From positions 3,365,501 to 3,429,500 of the forward strand of contig NC_013222.1 of NCBI RefSeq assembly GCF_000024125.1: a stretch of DNA of 64,000 bases. Reading direction: 5' to 3'. Shown one piece after another: positions 8,934 through 16,870 of this stretch (position 1 is its first letter; each line of letters begins with the position of its first letter). Made by a program: the position numbers and the translations under genes. The DNA comes from Robiginitalea biformata HTCC2501 (GTDB lineage: Bacteria > Bacteroidota > Bacteroidia > Flavobacteriales > Flavobacteriaceae). The notes below the pieces were generated by a model, which was given only the letters and a program-made list of their open reading frames with translations, did not search any database and had not been told where the DNA came from.

Positions 8934-9677
8934 ATGAAAAGACGCACCTTTATCCGAAACAGCGGCATGGCGGGCCTGGCACTGGGCCTGCCCATATCCG
9001 GCTTTCCGGCCCATACCGCAAGTGGCCAGGACTATTACACGCCGGAAGAACTCATGGGCAAGACGGACCTGGAACTTTTCGGGGAAGGGATCAATCTCCG
9101 CAAGGAAGCCCATGAAGCCTTTGTGCGGATGAAGCGGGCTGCCTACCAGGACGGGATCGATATTTCCGTGGTGAGCAGCTACCGGAATTTTGAACGGCAG
9201 CGCGCCATTTTTGAACGCAAATACATCGCGTTTACAGACGAAGGGCTGGAACCCCTGGAAGCGATCGACAAGATCATCGAATACTCTACCATCCCGGGGA
9301 CCAGCCGCCACCACTGGGGTACGGACGTAGACCTGATCGACGCTTCGAAGCCGGCGGACGGGGACGTCCTAGTTGCCGACAAGTTTGAATCCGGCGGGCC
9401 GTTTGAAGATTTTAAAACCTGGATGGATGCCAACAGCGAATCCTACGGCTTCTACCTCGTATACACAGACAACCCCCGGAGGCGCGGCTTTAAATACGAG
9501 CCCTGGCATTACTCCTATGCCCCGATTTCCCGGGACATGCTCGCGGAGTACCGGCGGCTGAACCTCATCCGCCTGATGGAAGAAGAGGATTTCCTGGGAA
9601 GCGAGCACTTCACAACGGGTTTTTTGCGCACGTATTTTACCGACAACATCCTGGATATCAACCCGGACTTGCTTTAG
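8934..9677 (+). CDS. D,D-carboxypeptidase, LdcB/VanY (M15B) family
   Basis: 247 residues. M15B enzymes are zinc peptidases that trim D-Ala from peptidoglycan stem peptides in the periplasm. The metal and catalytic motifs are present: SYRNFERQ, SRHHWGTDVDL (His and Asp ligands) and EPWHYSY (catalytic Glu, His ligand). The N-terminus RRTFIRNSGMAGLALGLP looks like a Tat signal. It stands alone with its own possible promoter, 41 nt before the next gene. Specificity (D,D versus L,D) cannot be read from the sequence. Confidence 0.85.
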   Translation: MKRRTFIRNSGMAGLALGLPISGFPAHTASGQDYYTPEELMGKTDLELFGEGINLRKEAHEAFVRMKRAAYQDGIDISVVSSYRNFERQRAIFERKYIAFTDEGLEPLEAIDKIIEYSTIPGTSRHHWGTDVDLIDASKPADGDVLVADKFESGGPFEDFKTWMDANSESYGFYLVYTDNPRRRGFKYEPWHYSYAPISRDMLAEYRRLNLIRLMEEEDFLGSEHFTTGFLRTYFTDNILDINPDLL

Positions 9678-9718
9678 GGAATTTTGTATTTTACCGGTAA
9701 CAACCCATCCGATAATCC

Positions 9719-10480
9719 ATGAGGCGAGGCAATTGGAAAATCCGCATATTCATCGGCCTGGCCATTGTGGCCTTTGCCTTTATCCAGCGTTGTGGCGACC
9801 AGGAAGAAAATCCGTATACCGGCCGGACCCAGACCATCAATATGTCGGCACAGCAGGAAATTGCCATCGGCCTGCAATCGGCCCCGGAAATAGCACAGCA
9901 ACACGGCGGCCTCTACCGGGACAACCGGCTGCAGAGCTCTGTGGACGCCGTCGGCAACCGACTGGTGGAAAGCAGTATCGCAGAGGAAACCCCGTATCAA
10001 TACGAGTTTCACTTACTTGCGGATGAGCAGACGGTCAATGCCTTCGCCCTGCCGGGCGGGCAGATTTTTATCACCTATGCGCTTTTCTCCCGTCTGAACG
10101 AAGCCCAGCTGGCCGGGGTCCTCGGCCACGAAATCGGGCATGTCATCGGCCGGCATTCCGCCGAGCGCATTGCCGAGACGAATTTTTGGAAAACGCTGTC
10201 GATGGGAGCCTCCGTGGGTGCGGACATGGGGAACGTTGTAGCCGGGATCGGGCAAACAACACTGCTTACCAACGGTCGGGACGACGAACTCGAGAGCGAC
10301 GAACTCGGCGTGTTGATCATGCTACAGGCGGGATACGACCCGGAAGAATTGATCCGCGTGATGGAAATCCTCAAGGAAGCCTCCGGCGGGAACCGCGTCC
10401 CGGAATTCCAGAGTACCCACCCGGATCCGGACAACCGGATCGAACGGATTCGCAAGGCCATCGAGAAATATCGCAGTTAA
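9719..10480 (+). CDS. M48-family periplasmic metalloprotease
   Basis: 253 residues. It has an N-terminal hydrophobic segment followed by FIQRCGD, which may be a lipobox, so it is probably exported and perhaps a lipoprotein. The zinc motif HEIGHVIGRHSAE lies near residue 137 and the third ligand is probably in ESDELGVLIMLQAGYDP. The length and N-terminus (NPYTGRTQTINMS) match the small LoiP/YcaL/BepA-type M48 proteins that handle misfolded outer-membrane proteins; that role is inferred from family. It ends TQHP-like (FQSTHPDPDNRIERI), usual for the family. Confidence 0.88.
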   Translation: MRRGNWKIRIFIGLAIVAFAFIQRCGDQEENPYTGRTQTINMSAQQEIAIGLQSAPEIAQQHGGLYRDNRLQSSVDAVGNRLVESSIAEETPYQYEFHLLADEQTVNAFALPGGQIFITYALFSRLNEAQLAGVLGHEIGHVIGRHSAERIAETNFWKTLSMGASVGADMGNVVAGIGQTTLLTNGRDDELESDELGVLIMLQAGYDPEELIRVMEILKEASGGNRVPEFQSTHPDPDNRIERIRKAIEKYRS

Positions 10481-10605
10481 TCGAATTAAACGGGCAGTAA
10501 TCGGGTGGCCGGGCTTTTTTGCTATCTTTACGTACTCCCGAATCTTTGTGATCCATTTTACCTTTTGCGCTTGAAGCGAGACATGGCAAAGGCTGAATGC
10601 GTTCA

Positions 10606-10633
10606 TTGCCCCGATTTAACCCTTATAGCTTTG
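10606..10633 (+). promoter_or_regulatory. Bacteroidetes-type promoter of the 55-residue gene
   Basis: TTG (10606-10608), a 17-nt spacer and TAGCTTTG (10626-10633) match the flavobacterial form TTG-N17-23-TAnnTTTG. The ATG at 10657 is 23 nt downstream. Confidence 0.5.
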
Positions 10634-10656
10634 ATTTATTTAATAAACGAGACTAT

Positions 10657-10824
10657 ATGGGAACACTATTGCATTTTAAGGAATTGTACATGCACGCCTT
10701 CGACGGTTGCAAACCGTCTTTCGTAGTCGTGCTGCTGAAGGGTTATTCTGTTTTTTGCGCCCTGATGCTGACCATGGCATTGTATGCCTTTATCTACCGG
10801 GCGTTAACCGGCTTCGATTTCTGA
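10657..10824 (+). CDS. Small membrane protein, DUF6747-like
   Basis: 55 residues starting at the ATG after an AT-rich leader; an in-frame start 60 nt further upstream would run into the promoter. The N-terminus is short and amphipathic (LLHFKELYMHAF), followed by one membrane helix (VFCALMLTMALYAFIY) and the ending RALTGFDF. From memory this ending is typical of a small flavobacterial family of unknown function (I believe DUF6747). A good promoter and a strong terminator bracket it, supporting a real single-gene unit. No function can be assigned. Confidence 0.68.
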   Translation: MGTLLHFKELYMHAFDGCKPSFVVVLLKGYSVFCALMLTMALYAFIYRALTGFDF

Positions 10825-10880
10825 CCGGCCGCCCGCGGACTCTTTTACCAGAACACGAAAAGCCACAGGCTTTGAAAATG

Positions 10881-10911
10881 AAAACCCCGGCCATGAGCGC
10901 CGGGGTTTTTT
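10881..10911 (+). terminator. Strong hairpin terminator between convergent genes
   Basis: AAAACCCCGGC (10881-10891) and GCCGGGGTTTT (10899-10909) enclose a 7-nt loop, followed by T residues to 10911. The A-rich left side could also serve the convergent ankyrin gene. Confidence 0.85.
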
Positions 10912-10920
10912 GATTGATGA
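10907..10920. repeat. 14-mer direct repeat, copy 1
   Basis: TTTTTGATTGATGA, 16 nt beyond the stop of the ankyrin gene. The identical 14-mer recurs at 11343-11356 and 45222-45235. Copies 1 and 3 match over a longer stretch (10905-10929 versus 45220-45244, 24 of 25 positions). Confidence 0.8.
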
Positions 10921-10936
10921 GTAAACTCCTTCTGTC

Positions 10937-11332
10937 TCACGCTTTTTTCGCCTGCCGCAGGACCTGCATGGCCTCGGTGGCGTTGGATAATTCGGCATAT
11001 TTCATCGCTGAGTGCCCCTTGTCGCATCGGATCGTCGGGTCGGCCCCGTTTTCCAGGAGCATTTTCAGGATTTCCGGTTGGTTGTAGCGGGCCGCAAAAA
11101 TTACCGGGGTCTTCCCGAGGGATTTGCGGTTTACGTCTTCGCCCAGTTGGATCATTTTTTCCACTGTGGCGGCATCCCCATTCATGATGGCTTTGCAAAA
11201 CGGGGTGAGCCCGGAAACGGCCAGTTCGGTTTCCGGTACGGGATCTGTCGGAGCCAGGGAATTGCTCATGGCTGAGAGTTGGGCGGCAGTAAATAAGGCA
11301 AGCACTGCAGCCATTGCTGAAGATGTCTTCAT
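10937..11332 (-). CDS. Exported ankyrin-repeat protein
   Basis: 131 residues. Residues 1-21 form a signal peptide (MAAVLALFTAAQLSA), so it should act in the periplasm. Residues about 45-125 hold two clear ankyrin repeats (GKTPVIFAARYNQPEILKML and ENGADPTIRCDKGHSAMKYA) with flanking partial ones. Ankyrin repeats mediate protein contacts; no enzyme motif is present. It is monocistronic and convergent with the small membrane gene. The same 14-nt sequence stands on both sides of the gene. Confidence 0.8.
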   Translation of the reverse strand: MKTSSAMAAVLALFTAAQLSAMSNSLAPTDPVPETELAVSGLTPFCKAIMNGDAATVEKMIQLGEDVNRKSLGKTPVIFAARYNQPEILKMLLENGADPTIRCDKGHSAMKYAELSNATEAMQVLRQAKKA

Positions 11333-11342
11333 AACGCGTCGA

Positions 11343-11356
11343 TTTTTGATTGATGA
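11343..11356. repeat. 14-mer direct repeat, copy 2
   Basis: TTTTTGATTGATGA on the plus strand, that is TCATCAATCAAAAA reading toward the ankyrin gene, ending 10 nt before its ATG. It may be a leader element. Confidence 0.7.
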
Positions 11357-11415
11357 TGAATAATAAATACGTACTATATAAATATAGACGAATCCTATGC
11401 GTAAGTGTTTCAGGA

Positions 11416-11426
11416 TTAACAGTTAA
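11416..11426. promoter_or_regulatory. Short palindrome in divergent spacer
   Basis: TTAACAGTTAA is an 11-nt palindrome in the AT-rich spacer between the divergent ankyrin gene and gpmI. It resembles the TTAAC/GTTAA half-sites at 52581 and 59341. Operator function is speculative. Confidence 0.25.
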
Positions 11427-11590
11427 ATAACGAAACTTTAACATCCCGACAGGGTCCCCGGCGGCGGCCGCAGCCCGGTGCCGGGATTGTCTTTACAGCC
11501 CGGTCCGAACAGGCGAAAGAAATGCCCCAAATAGTGGCAAAGCTTCCGATTTCCCCCTATTTTTAAGGCCGCATTGTAAAACCGCAGCTG

Positions 11591-13114
11591 ATGAATTCCA
11601 AAGCCATACTGATGATCCTGGACGGATGGGGAATCTCCCCGGACCCGAAAGTCTCCGCCATTGAGCAGGCCGACACCCCGTTTGTAGATTCCCTCTATGA
11701 GAAATATCCCCACGCCACGCTGCTTACCGATGGCATGCATGTGGGGCTGCCCGACGGGCAGATGGGGAATTCCGAAGTGGGCCATATGAACCTCGGGGCG
11801 GGCCGTATTGTCTACCAGGATCTGGCCAAGATCAACCTGGCGGTTTCCAACAACAGCCTCAAGGATGCCCCGGCATTGAAGGAAGCTTTCCGGTATGCCG
11901 TTGAAAACGACAAACCCGTACATTTTCTGGGACTCCTTTCCGACGGAGGCGTACACAGCCATATCGACCACCTGAAAGGCCTGATCCGCGCGGCCGACGA
12001 AGCAGGGGTTCCCGCTTCCTATGTCCATGCGTTTACCGACGGACGCGACGTGGATCCAAAAAGCGGGGTGGGCTTTGTACGAGACCTGATGGAATTTGCC
12101 CGGCCTACGCGCACCAGGCTTGCCTCCGTGGTAGGGCGGTATTTCGCCATGGACCGGGACAAGCGATGGGAACGCGTCAAAAAGGCGTATGACCTGTTGG
12201 TCAACGGCACGGGGACGGCCACGGACAACCCGGTTGCCGCCCTGGAAGCCAGCTATGCCGCGGGAACCACGGACGAGTTTGTGGAGCCCATTGCGGTTGC
12301 CGGGACAGACGGCAAACCCCTGGCGCAGATCCGGGACGGGGACGTGGTGGTCTTTTTCAATTTCCGTACAGACCGTGGCCGGGAGCTGACCCTGGCATTG
12401 AGCCAGGAGGCTTTCCACGAACAAAACATGCACCCGCTCAAGTTGCACTACGTGACGATGACCAATTACGACGATACGTTTAAAGACGTCCATGTGGTCT
12501 ACGACAAGGAAAACATCAAGGATACGCTCGGGGAAGTTCTCGCCCGGGCCGGAAAGAAACAGATTCGGATTGCGGAGACCGAAAAATACCCGCACGTCAC
12601 CTTCTTTTTCAACGGGGGCCGGGAAGCTCCTTTTGAAGGGGAATCCCGGATCCTCTGTCCCTCGCCCAAGGTAGCCACTTACGACCTGCAGCCAGAAATG
12701 AGCGCCTACGACATTCGAGACGCCATCCTCCCGGAACTGGCCAAAGGCGAAGCGGATTTTGTCTGCCTGAACTTCGCCAACCCGGACATGGTGGGGCATA
12801 CCGGCGACCTGCAGGCTGCTATCAAAGCCTGTGAGACGGTGGATGCCTGTGCCCGGGACGTAATCACCGCCGGCCTGGAGAACGGGTATACCACCCTGGT
12901 GATTGCCGATCACGGCAACTGCGACACCATGGTAAACCCGGACGGCAGCCCCAACACCGCCCACACCACAAACCCGGTGCCGCTGATCCTGGTGGATCCC
13001 GACCGAAAATCCATAAAATCGGGGGTCCTCGGCGACATGGCCCCGACCATCCTGGAGATTATCGGCGTTGCGCAACCCGAACTGATGACCCAGAAATCCC
13101 TATTGGTTTCATGA
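11591..13114 (+). CDS. gpmI: 2,3-bisphosphoglycerate-independent phosphoglycerate mutase
   Basis: 507 residues, the usual length. Interconverts 3- and 2-phosphoglycerate in cytosolic glycolysis with two Mn2+ ions. Visible motifs: ILDGWG (metal Asp11), LPDGQMGNSEVGH with the phosphorylated nucleophile Ser61, FTDGRDVDPKSG, GRYFAMDRDKRWER, FFFNGGRE, FANPDMVGHTGD and IADHGNCD, all in family order. Its last codon overlaps the start of the next gene by 4 nt (ATGA), implying translational coupling. Confidence 0.97.
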   Translation: MNSKAILMILDGWGISPDPKVSAIEQADTPFVDSLYEKYPHATLLTDGMHVGLPDGQMGNSEVGHMNLGAGRIVYQDLAKINLAVSNNSLKDAPALKEAFRYAVENDKPVHFLGLLSDGGVHSHIDHLKGLIRAADEAGVPASYVHAFTDGRDVDPKSGVGFVRDLMEFARPTRTRLASVVGRYFAMDRDKRWERVKKAYDLLVNGTGTATDNPVAALEASYAAGTTDEFVEPIAVAGTDGKPLAQIRDGDVVVFFNFRTDRGRELTLALSQEAFHEQNMHPLKLHYVTMTNYDDTFKDVHVVYDKENIKDTLGEVLARAGKKQIRIAETEKYPHVTFFFNGGREAPFEGESRILCPSPKVATYDLQPEMSAYDIRDAILPELAKGEADFVCLNFANPDMVGHTGDLQAAIKACETVDACARDVITAGLENGYTTLVIADHGNCDTMVNPDGSPNTAHTTNPVPLILVDPDRKSIKSGVLGDMAPTILEIIGVAQPELMTQKSLLVS

Positions 13115-13719
13115 AGCATCTGACCCTCCCCCGAATGGTTACACGGAACTCCCTTGCACGGGCTCTGACGCCCCTGCTCACTCCCACGTACCTGCTGCTG
13201 GCGGCGTGTACGGTCCTGCTGGCCGGTTGCAAGGCCCAGCCCGCCCATACTGCAGTCCGGATGCCGGACCAGGGGACTGAAATCCTGGTGGGTACCGCGG
13301 CCATTGATTCCCTACACGCGCAGCCCTTTGCCGGGTGGTATGAGCCCAATCTGGCCGCCTACGAGCCGGACCCTGAAAAAATTGCCGAACTGGAAGACCT
13401 GTTGGAAGGGATCGACATTACGCTGTTTATGGGTACCTGGTGCGAAGACAGCCAGCGGGAAGTCCCCCGGTTTGTAAAGATCCTCGAAAAAGCCGGCTAC
13501 CCGGCCGACGAGGTGGAACTGATTACCATGACCCGGGAGAAGGATACCCCCCAGGGCTACGAAGAGGGATTTGGAATCATCAACGTCCCCACGTTTATCT
13601 TTTACCGGGACGGGGAGGAACTGGGGCGGATTGTTGAATATCCCATCGAAGGCCTGGAAACCGATATGGTGAAAATCCTCAGCGGGGCGCCCTACCGCCA
13701 CGCCTACGACTGGGATTAA
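13111..13719 (+). CDS. Thioredoxin-fold lipoprotein with a single active-site cysteine
   Basis: 202 residues. A hydrophobic N-terminal segment ends in LLAGC at about residue 39, a lipobox, so the protein is probably a lipoprotein. Residues about 90-190 have a thioredoxin-like layout: LFMGTWCEDSQREVPRF at the active site, INVPTFIFYRDGEELGRI with the cis-Pro, and an alpha-beta end. The active site reads C-E-D-S, so the resolving cysteine of CxxC is absent, as in some monothiol flavobacterial relatives. It overlaps gpmI by 4 nt. Redox or thiol-binding activity is inferred. Confidence 0.75.
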   Translation: MKHLTLPRMVTRNSLARALTPLLTPTYLLLAACTVLLAGCKAQPAHTAVRMPDQGTEILVGTAAIDSLHAQPFAGWYEPNLAAYEPDPEKIAELEDLLEGIDITLFMGTWCEDSQREVPRFVKILEKAGYPADEVELITMTREKDTPQGYEEGFGIINVPTFIFYRDGEELGRIVEYPIEGLETDMVKILSGAPYRHAYDWD

Positions 13720-13733
13720 CCGGCAGGACTTCC

Positions 13734-13741
13734 TATCTTTG
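13734..13741 (+). promoter_or_regulatory. -7 promoter element TATCTTTG immediately before map
   Basis: TATCTTTG is an exact TAnnTTTG match ending 6 nt before the ATG at 13748. Transcription would begin at or next to the start codon, suggesting a leaderless mRNA. Confidence 0.55.
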
Positions 13742-13747
13742 CACCCT

Positions 13748-14572
13748 ATGTCTGCGATTCAAATCAAATCGGCCGAGGAAATTGAACTCATGCGCGAGAG
13801 CGCACTGGTCGTTTCCAAAACACTCGGGATGCTGGCCGCCGAGATCAAACCCGGGGTTACCGGGCTCCAGCTCGATAAACTGGCGGAAACCTTTATCCGC
13901 GACCAGGGAGCCGAACCGGGGTTCCTCGGCATGTACGATTTCCCGAACACCCTGAACATCAGCCCGAATGCCCAGGTAGTCCACGGCATTCCCAACGATA
14001 CGCCTTTTGAGGAAGGGGATATCATATCGGTGGATTGCGGGGCATTGAAAAACGGATTTTACGGGGACCATGCCTATACGTTCCCCATTGGGGAGGTGGC
14101 CCCGGAAACCCTGAAATTGTTGGAGGTCACCAAGGAATCGCTCTATGTGGGCATCCGGGAATTCCGGGCCGGCAACCGCGTAGGCGATGTGGCCTGGGCC
14201 ATCCAGGACCACTGTGAAAAACACGGATACGGCGTGGTGCGCGAGCTGGTAGGGCACGGGCTGGGACGCAAACTGCACGAAGCCCCGGAGATGCCCAATT
14301 ACGGCAAACGCGGCCGCGGAAAAAAGTTTGTAGACGGAATGGTGGTGGCCATCGAGCCGATGATCAACAGGGGTACCCGCCGGATTCGGCAACTCCGGGA
14401 CGGGTGGACCATCCTCACGGCCGACGGCCAGCCAAGCGCCCACTTTGAGCACGATGTGGCGCTGGTTGACGGGAAGCCGGAACTGCTCTCCACGTTTGCC
14501 TATATCTACGAGGCCCTGGGGATTGAATCGGACGAGGAAACGGCCTTTCGGGCCGCCCCGTTAACTACCTGA
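13748..14572 (+). CDS. map: Methionine aminopeptidase, type I
   Basis: 274 residues. Removes N-terminal Met from nascent proteins using a two-metal site. Ligand motifs appear in order: VDCGALKNGFYGDHA (two Asp), GHGLGRKLHE (His), VVAIEPMI (Glu) and AHFEHDVAL (Glu). I chose the ATG at 13748 because an in-frame TTG 9 nt upstream lies inside the promoter. The length is slightly above the E. coli enzyme owing to about 25 residues after the last ligand. The next gene starts 5 nt downstream. Confidence 0.96.
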   Translation: MSAIQIKSAEEIELMRESALVVSKTLGMLAAEIKPGVTGLQLDKLAETFIRDQGAEPGFLGMYDFPNTLNISPNAQVVHGIPNDTPFEEGDIISVDCGALKNGFYGDHAYTFPIGEVAPETLKLLEVTKESLYVGIREFRAGNRVGDVAWAIQDHCEKHGYGVVRELVGHGLGRKLHEAPEMPNYGKRGRGKKFVDGMVVAIEPMINRGTRRIRQLRDGWTILTADGQPSAHFEHDVALVDGKPELLSTFAYIYEALGIESDEETAFRAAPLTT

Positions 14573-14577
14573 GGGTT

Positions 14578-15375
14578 GTGAAGCGGCTCTTTAAATGGGC
14601 CCTGGGCATTTTTCCCAGGCCGGTGCTGATCCGACTGAGCTTTGCAATCCGCCCCGTATTGTCGCTGCTCCTGAGGGGCAACCGCTACACCGACCCGATC
14701 GACGGAAAAAGTTACCGGACCTTTTTACCTTACGGCTATGAAAAACCGCGGGAAAATGTCCTTTCCCCATCCACGTTATCCCTGGAACGCCACCGGCTCC
14801 TGTGGCTCTACCTGAAGCAGGAGACGGATTTTTTTACGGCGCCGCTGCGGTTGCTTCACTTTGCCCCCGAACAGGCGTTTCACCGGCGCTTCCGCCGGAT
14901 GCCCAACCTGGAGTACACCACCACGGACCTGAATTCCCCCCTGGCGGACGTCAAGGCCGATATCTGCCAGCTGCCCTTTAAAGACAATTCCTTTGACGTC
15001 ATCCTCTGCAACCATGTCCTGGAACACATCCCGGACCACCGCCAGGCACTTTCCGAATTGTATCGGGTGATGAAACCCGGGGGGTGGGGGGTCTTCCAGG
15101 TCCCCCAGGATTTGGATCGGGAAACGACTTTTGAGGACCCGGGCATTACCGACCCGCAGGAGCGGCGTCGGATCTTTGGCCAGTACGACCACGTCCGGGT
15201 ATACGGCCGCGATTATTTCGATATCTTAAGGCAGGCCGGTTTTATGGCCGAAGGCGTAGACTATACGCGGGGGTTTACACCCGAACAACTCGAGCGGTAC
15301 CGGCTGGCTCCCGGGGAACTGATCCCCCTGGTGCGCAAACCCGTCGGGGAAGCAGGCGCTTTGGGAAAGGCGTAA
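14578..15375 (+). CDS. Class I SAM-dependent methyltransferase
   Basis: 265 residues starting at GTG, 5 nt after map. The fold is a methyltransferase-11 type: LLHFAPEQAFHRRF replaces the usual glycine-rich motif I, ADICQLPFKDNSFDVILCNHVLEHI is motif II plus the substrate face, and ELYRVMKPGGWGVFQVP is motif III. An N-terminal helix of about 35 residues may be membrane-associated. In related genomes such proteins often sit in polysaccharide or lipid pathways; the substrate cannot be inferred here. Confidence 0.78.
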   Translation: MKRLFKWALGIFPRPVLIRLSFAIRPVLSLLLRGNRYTDPIDGKSYRTFLPYGYEKPRENVLSPSTLSLERHRLLWLYLKQETDFFTAPLRLLHFAPEQAFHRRFRRMPNLEYTTTDLNSPLADVKADICQLPFKDNSFDVILCNHVLEHIPDHRQALSELYRVMKPGGWGVFQVPQDLDRETTFEDPGITDPQERRRIFGQYDHVRVYGRDYFDILRQAGFMAEGVDYTRGFTPEQLERYRLAPGELIPLVRKPVGEAGALGKA

Positions 15376-15407
15376 ACTGCGGGCGTATTTAACCGGATAG
15401 AAAGGGG

Positions 15408-16496
15408 TCAGCGTGCGATTCGGGAGCGGAATCCTTCCGTGACAAACTCCCGGGTATTCCCCTCCGCGTCCAGGTAGATGATATAGGCCTCCAGGTCCCC
15501 GGAATTATCGAGGAGTTCCCGGCTGGCTTCCAGGTCCATGGCCATAAATGCCGTGGCATAGCCGTCTGCCACCATACAGGTGGGCGCTATCACCGAAACG
15601 GCAAGGATATTTGAATCGCGGGTAAACCCGGTAAGCGGGTCGATGGTATGCACGTACCGCCTGCCCGTTTGCGGATCTTCCCGGAATTTTCGGTAGTTTC
15701 CGGAAGAGGCCATGGAAGCGTCTTCCAATTCCACCACCTGTTTAATCTGCCGCGCCCCGGTAGCCTGAGGGTCATCGATACCCACCCGCCAGGGCTGGTC
15801 CTTTTCCGGCTGCCTGCCCCGGGTGCGTACCTCGCCCCCCACTTCCACCAGAAAATGTTCGGAGCCGGCCTGCTCCAAAAGCAGGGCCAGGCGGTCTATG
15901 GCATACCCCTTGGCAATGGCGTTGAAGTCCAGGCGGATGCCGGTTGTTTCCTTGCGGATCCGGTTATCCGGGGTCCGGGTGATTTTGTCCAGCCCCACGT
16001 ACTGCCGCAAGCTGTCTACGGTGGTACTGTCCATTTCCAGGGCCGCCCCCGGGCCGAAACCCCAGGCGTCTACCAGGATGCCTACGGTCGGGTCAAACCG
16101 GCCCCCTGTAGCCCGGTGGATTTCCCGGGAAGCCGCGAGGACTTCCCGGAACATTTCGTCTACCACCACGGTCGTATCCCCCTCGTTGATGCGGGAAATG
16201 TCCGAACCGGGCAGGTAGGTGGACATGGACTGGTTCAGGACGGTAAACACCGAATCGATCTGCGGCCCGAGGTCTTTCCGGTCCGCCCCGAATACGGTGA
16301 TTGCATAGGTGGTCCCCAGGGCCTGCCCCCGGTAATCCCGCCGTTGCAGCTCCGGCCGGGAACAACCCGCGGCCACCGCCAGGACCAGGGCCAGGCACCC
16401 CGTGCCAAGCTTCGCGGAAACCCGGCCGATACAGGCCCACCCCCGGGTAGATTTAAATCTCGATAAGGCCTTCATAGTCCACGATGTATTTTTCAT
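15408..16496 (-). CDS. apbE: FAD:protein FMN transferase (ApbE)
   Basis: Up to 362 residues. Transfers FMN from FAD to a threonine in NqrB, NqrC and similar proteins, in the periplasm. The N-terminus has a hydrophobic stretch and lipobox (LAVAAGC), so it is probably a lipoprotein. Family motifs: ALGTTYAI, DISRIN, GGRFDPTVG, DFNAIAKGYA, VEVGGEVRTRG, SSGNYRKF, HTIDPLTG and APTCMVADGYATAFM. The start at 16496 overlaps the upstream gene by 44 nt; a second ATG at 16475 reduces this to 23 nt. Position downstream of nqr fits a role in NQR maturation. Confidence 0.94.
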   Translation of the reverse strand: MKNTSWTMKALSRFKSTRGWACIGRVSAKLGTGCLALVLAVAAGCSRPELQRRDYRGQALGTTYAITVFGADRKDLGPQIDSVFTVLNQSMSTYLPGSDISRINEGDTTVVVDEMFREVLAASREIHRATGGRFDPTVGILVDAWGFGPGAALEMDSTTVDSLRQYVGLDKITRTPDNRIRKETTGIRLDFNAIAKGYAIDRLALLLEQAGSEHFLVEVGGEVRTRGRQPEKDQPWRVGIDDPQATGARQIKQVVELEDASMASSGNYRKFREDPQTGRRYVHTIDPLTGFTRDSNILAVSVIAPTCMVADGYATAFMAMDLEASRELLDNSGDLEAYIIYLDAEGNTREFVTEGFRSRIAR

Positions 16497-16809
16497 TCAA
16501 AAATACCGGGGCATTCCGGTCTGCGGCATTCGATAGCCCCACCCCGGCATAGTAGGTTCGCGCCTCGAAATTCTCGGCATGGGTCTTAACCCGGGCCATC
16601 AGGCCCGCATCGTATTCCCGCGGGTTGTCCGGATAGGCCACGGGCCGCACCACGATAAAGTGCAGTACTTTTTCCTTCAGGCAGACAAATTGCGGGTTTT
16701 TGCCGGGCTTGCTGTTGACCCCCATAAACTCATAGCCGTCGGCTTCCAGTTCCCGCCCCACGATGTTCATCGCCAGGTTGTGCAATTCCTGCTCGGTGAG
16801 TGCTTGCAT
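16453..16809 (-). CDS. Conserved NQR-locus protein of unknown function
   Basis: 118 residues, with no signal peptide or membrane segment. From memory, Bacteroidetes genomes carry a similar protein beside nqrF/apbE, sometimes misnamed NqrF; it has none of NqrF's cysteines or FAD motifs. Visible segments: LHNLAMNIVGRELEADGYEF, KNPQFVCLK, HFIVVRP, TYYAGVGLSNAADRN and EKYIVDYEGLIEI. A compact alpha/beta fold is likely. It follows nqrF after a terminator and overlaps apbE, so it may assist flavinylation or assembly, an inference from context only. Confidence 0.72.
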   Translation of the reverse strand: MQALTEQELHNLAMNIVGRELEADGYEFMGVNSKPGKNPQFVCLKEKVLHFIVVRPVAYPDNPREYDAGLMARVKTHAENFEARTYYAGVGLSNAADRNAPVFLNEKYIVDYEGLIEI

Positions 16810-16824
16810 TTTTTATCGTATAAA

Positions 16825-16851
16825 AAAACCGATATGCAGCATATCGGTTTT
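16825..16851 (-). terminator. Terminator of the nqr operon
   Basis: Read on the minus strand, AAAACCGATAT, a 5-nt loop and ATATCGGTTTT form an 11-bp perfect stem followed by a T tract (16824-16822). It separates nqrF from the small gene and apbE. Confidence 0.8.
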
Positions 16852-16870
16852 AAGATGAATTCGTACGGGA

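Noticed and set aside
11438..13075. 545-codon minus-strand open frame over gpmI
   Set aside because: gpmI on the other strand has every catalytic motif; the antisense frame shows no domain.
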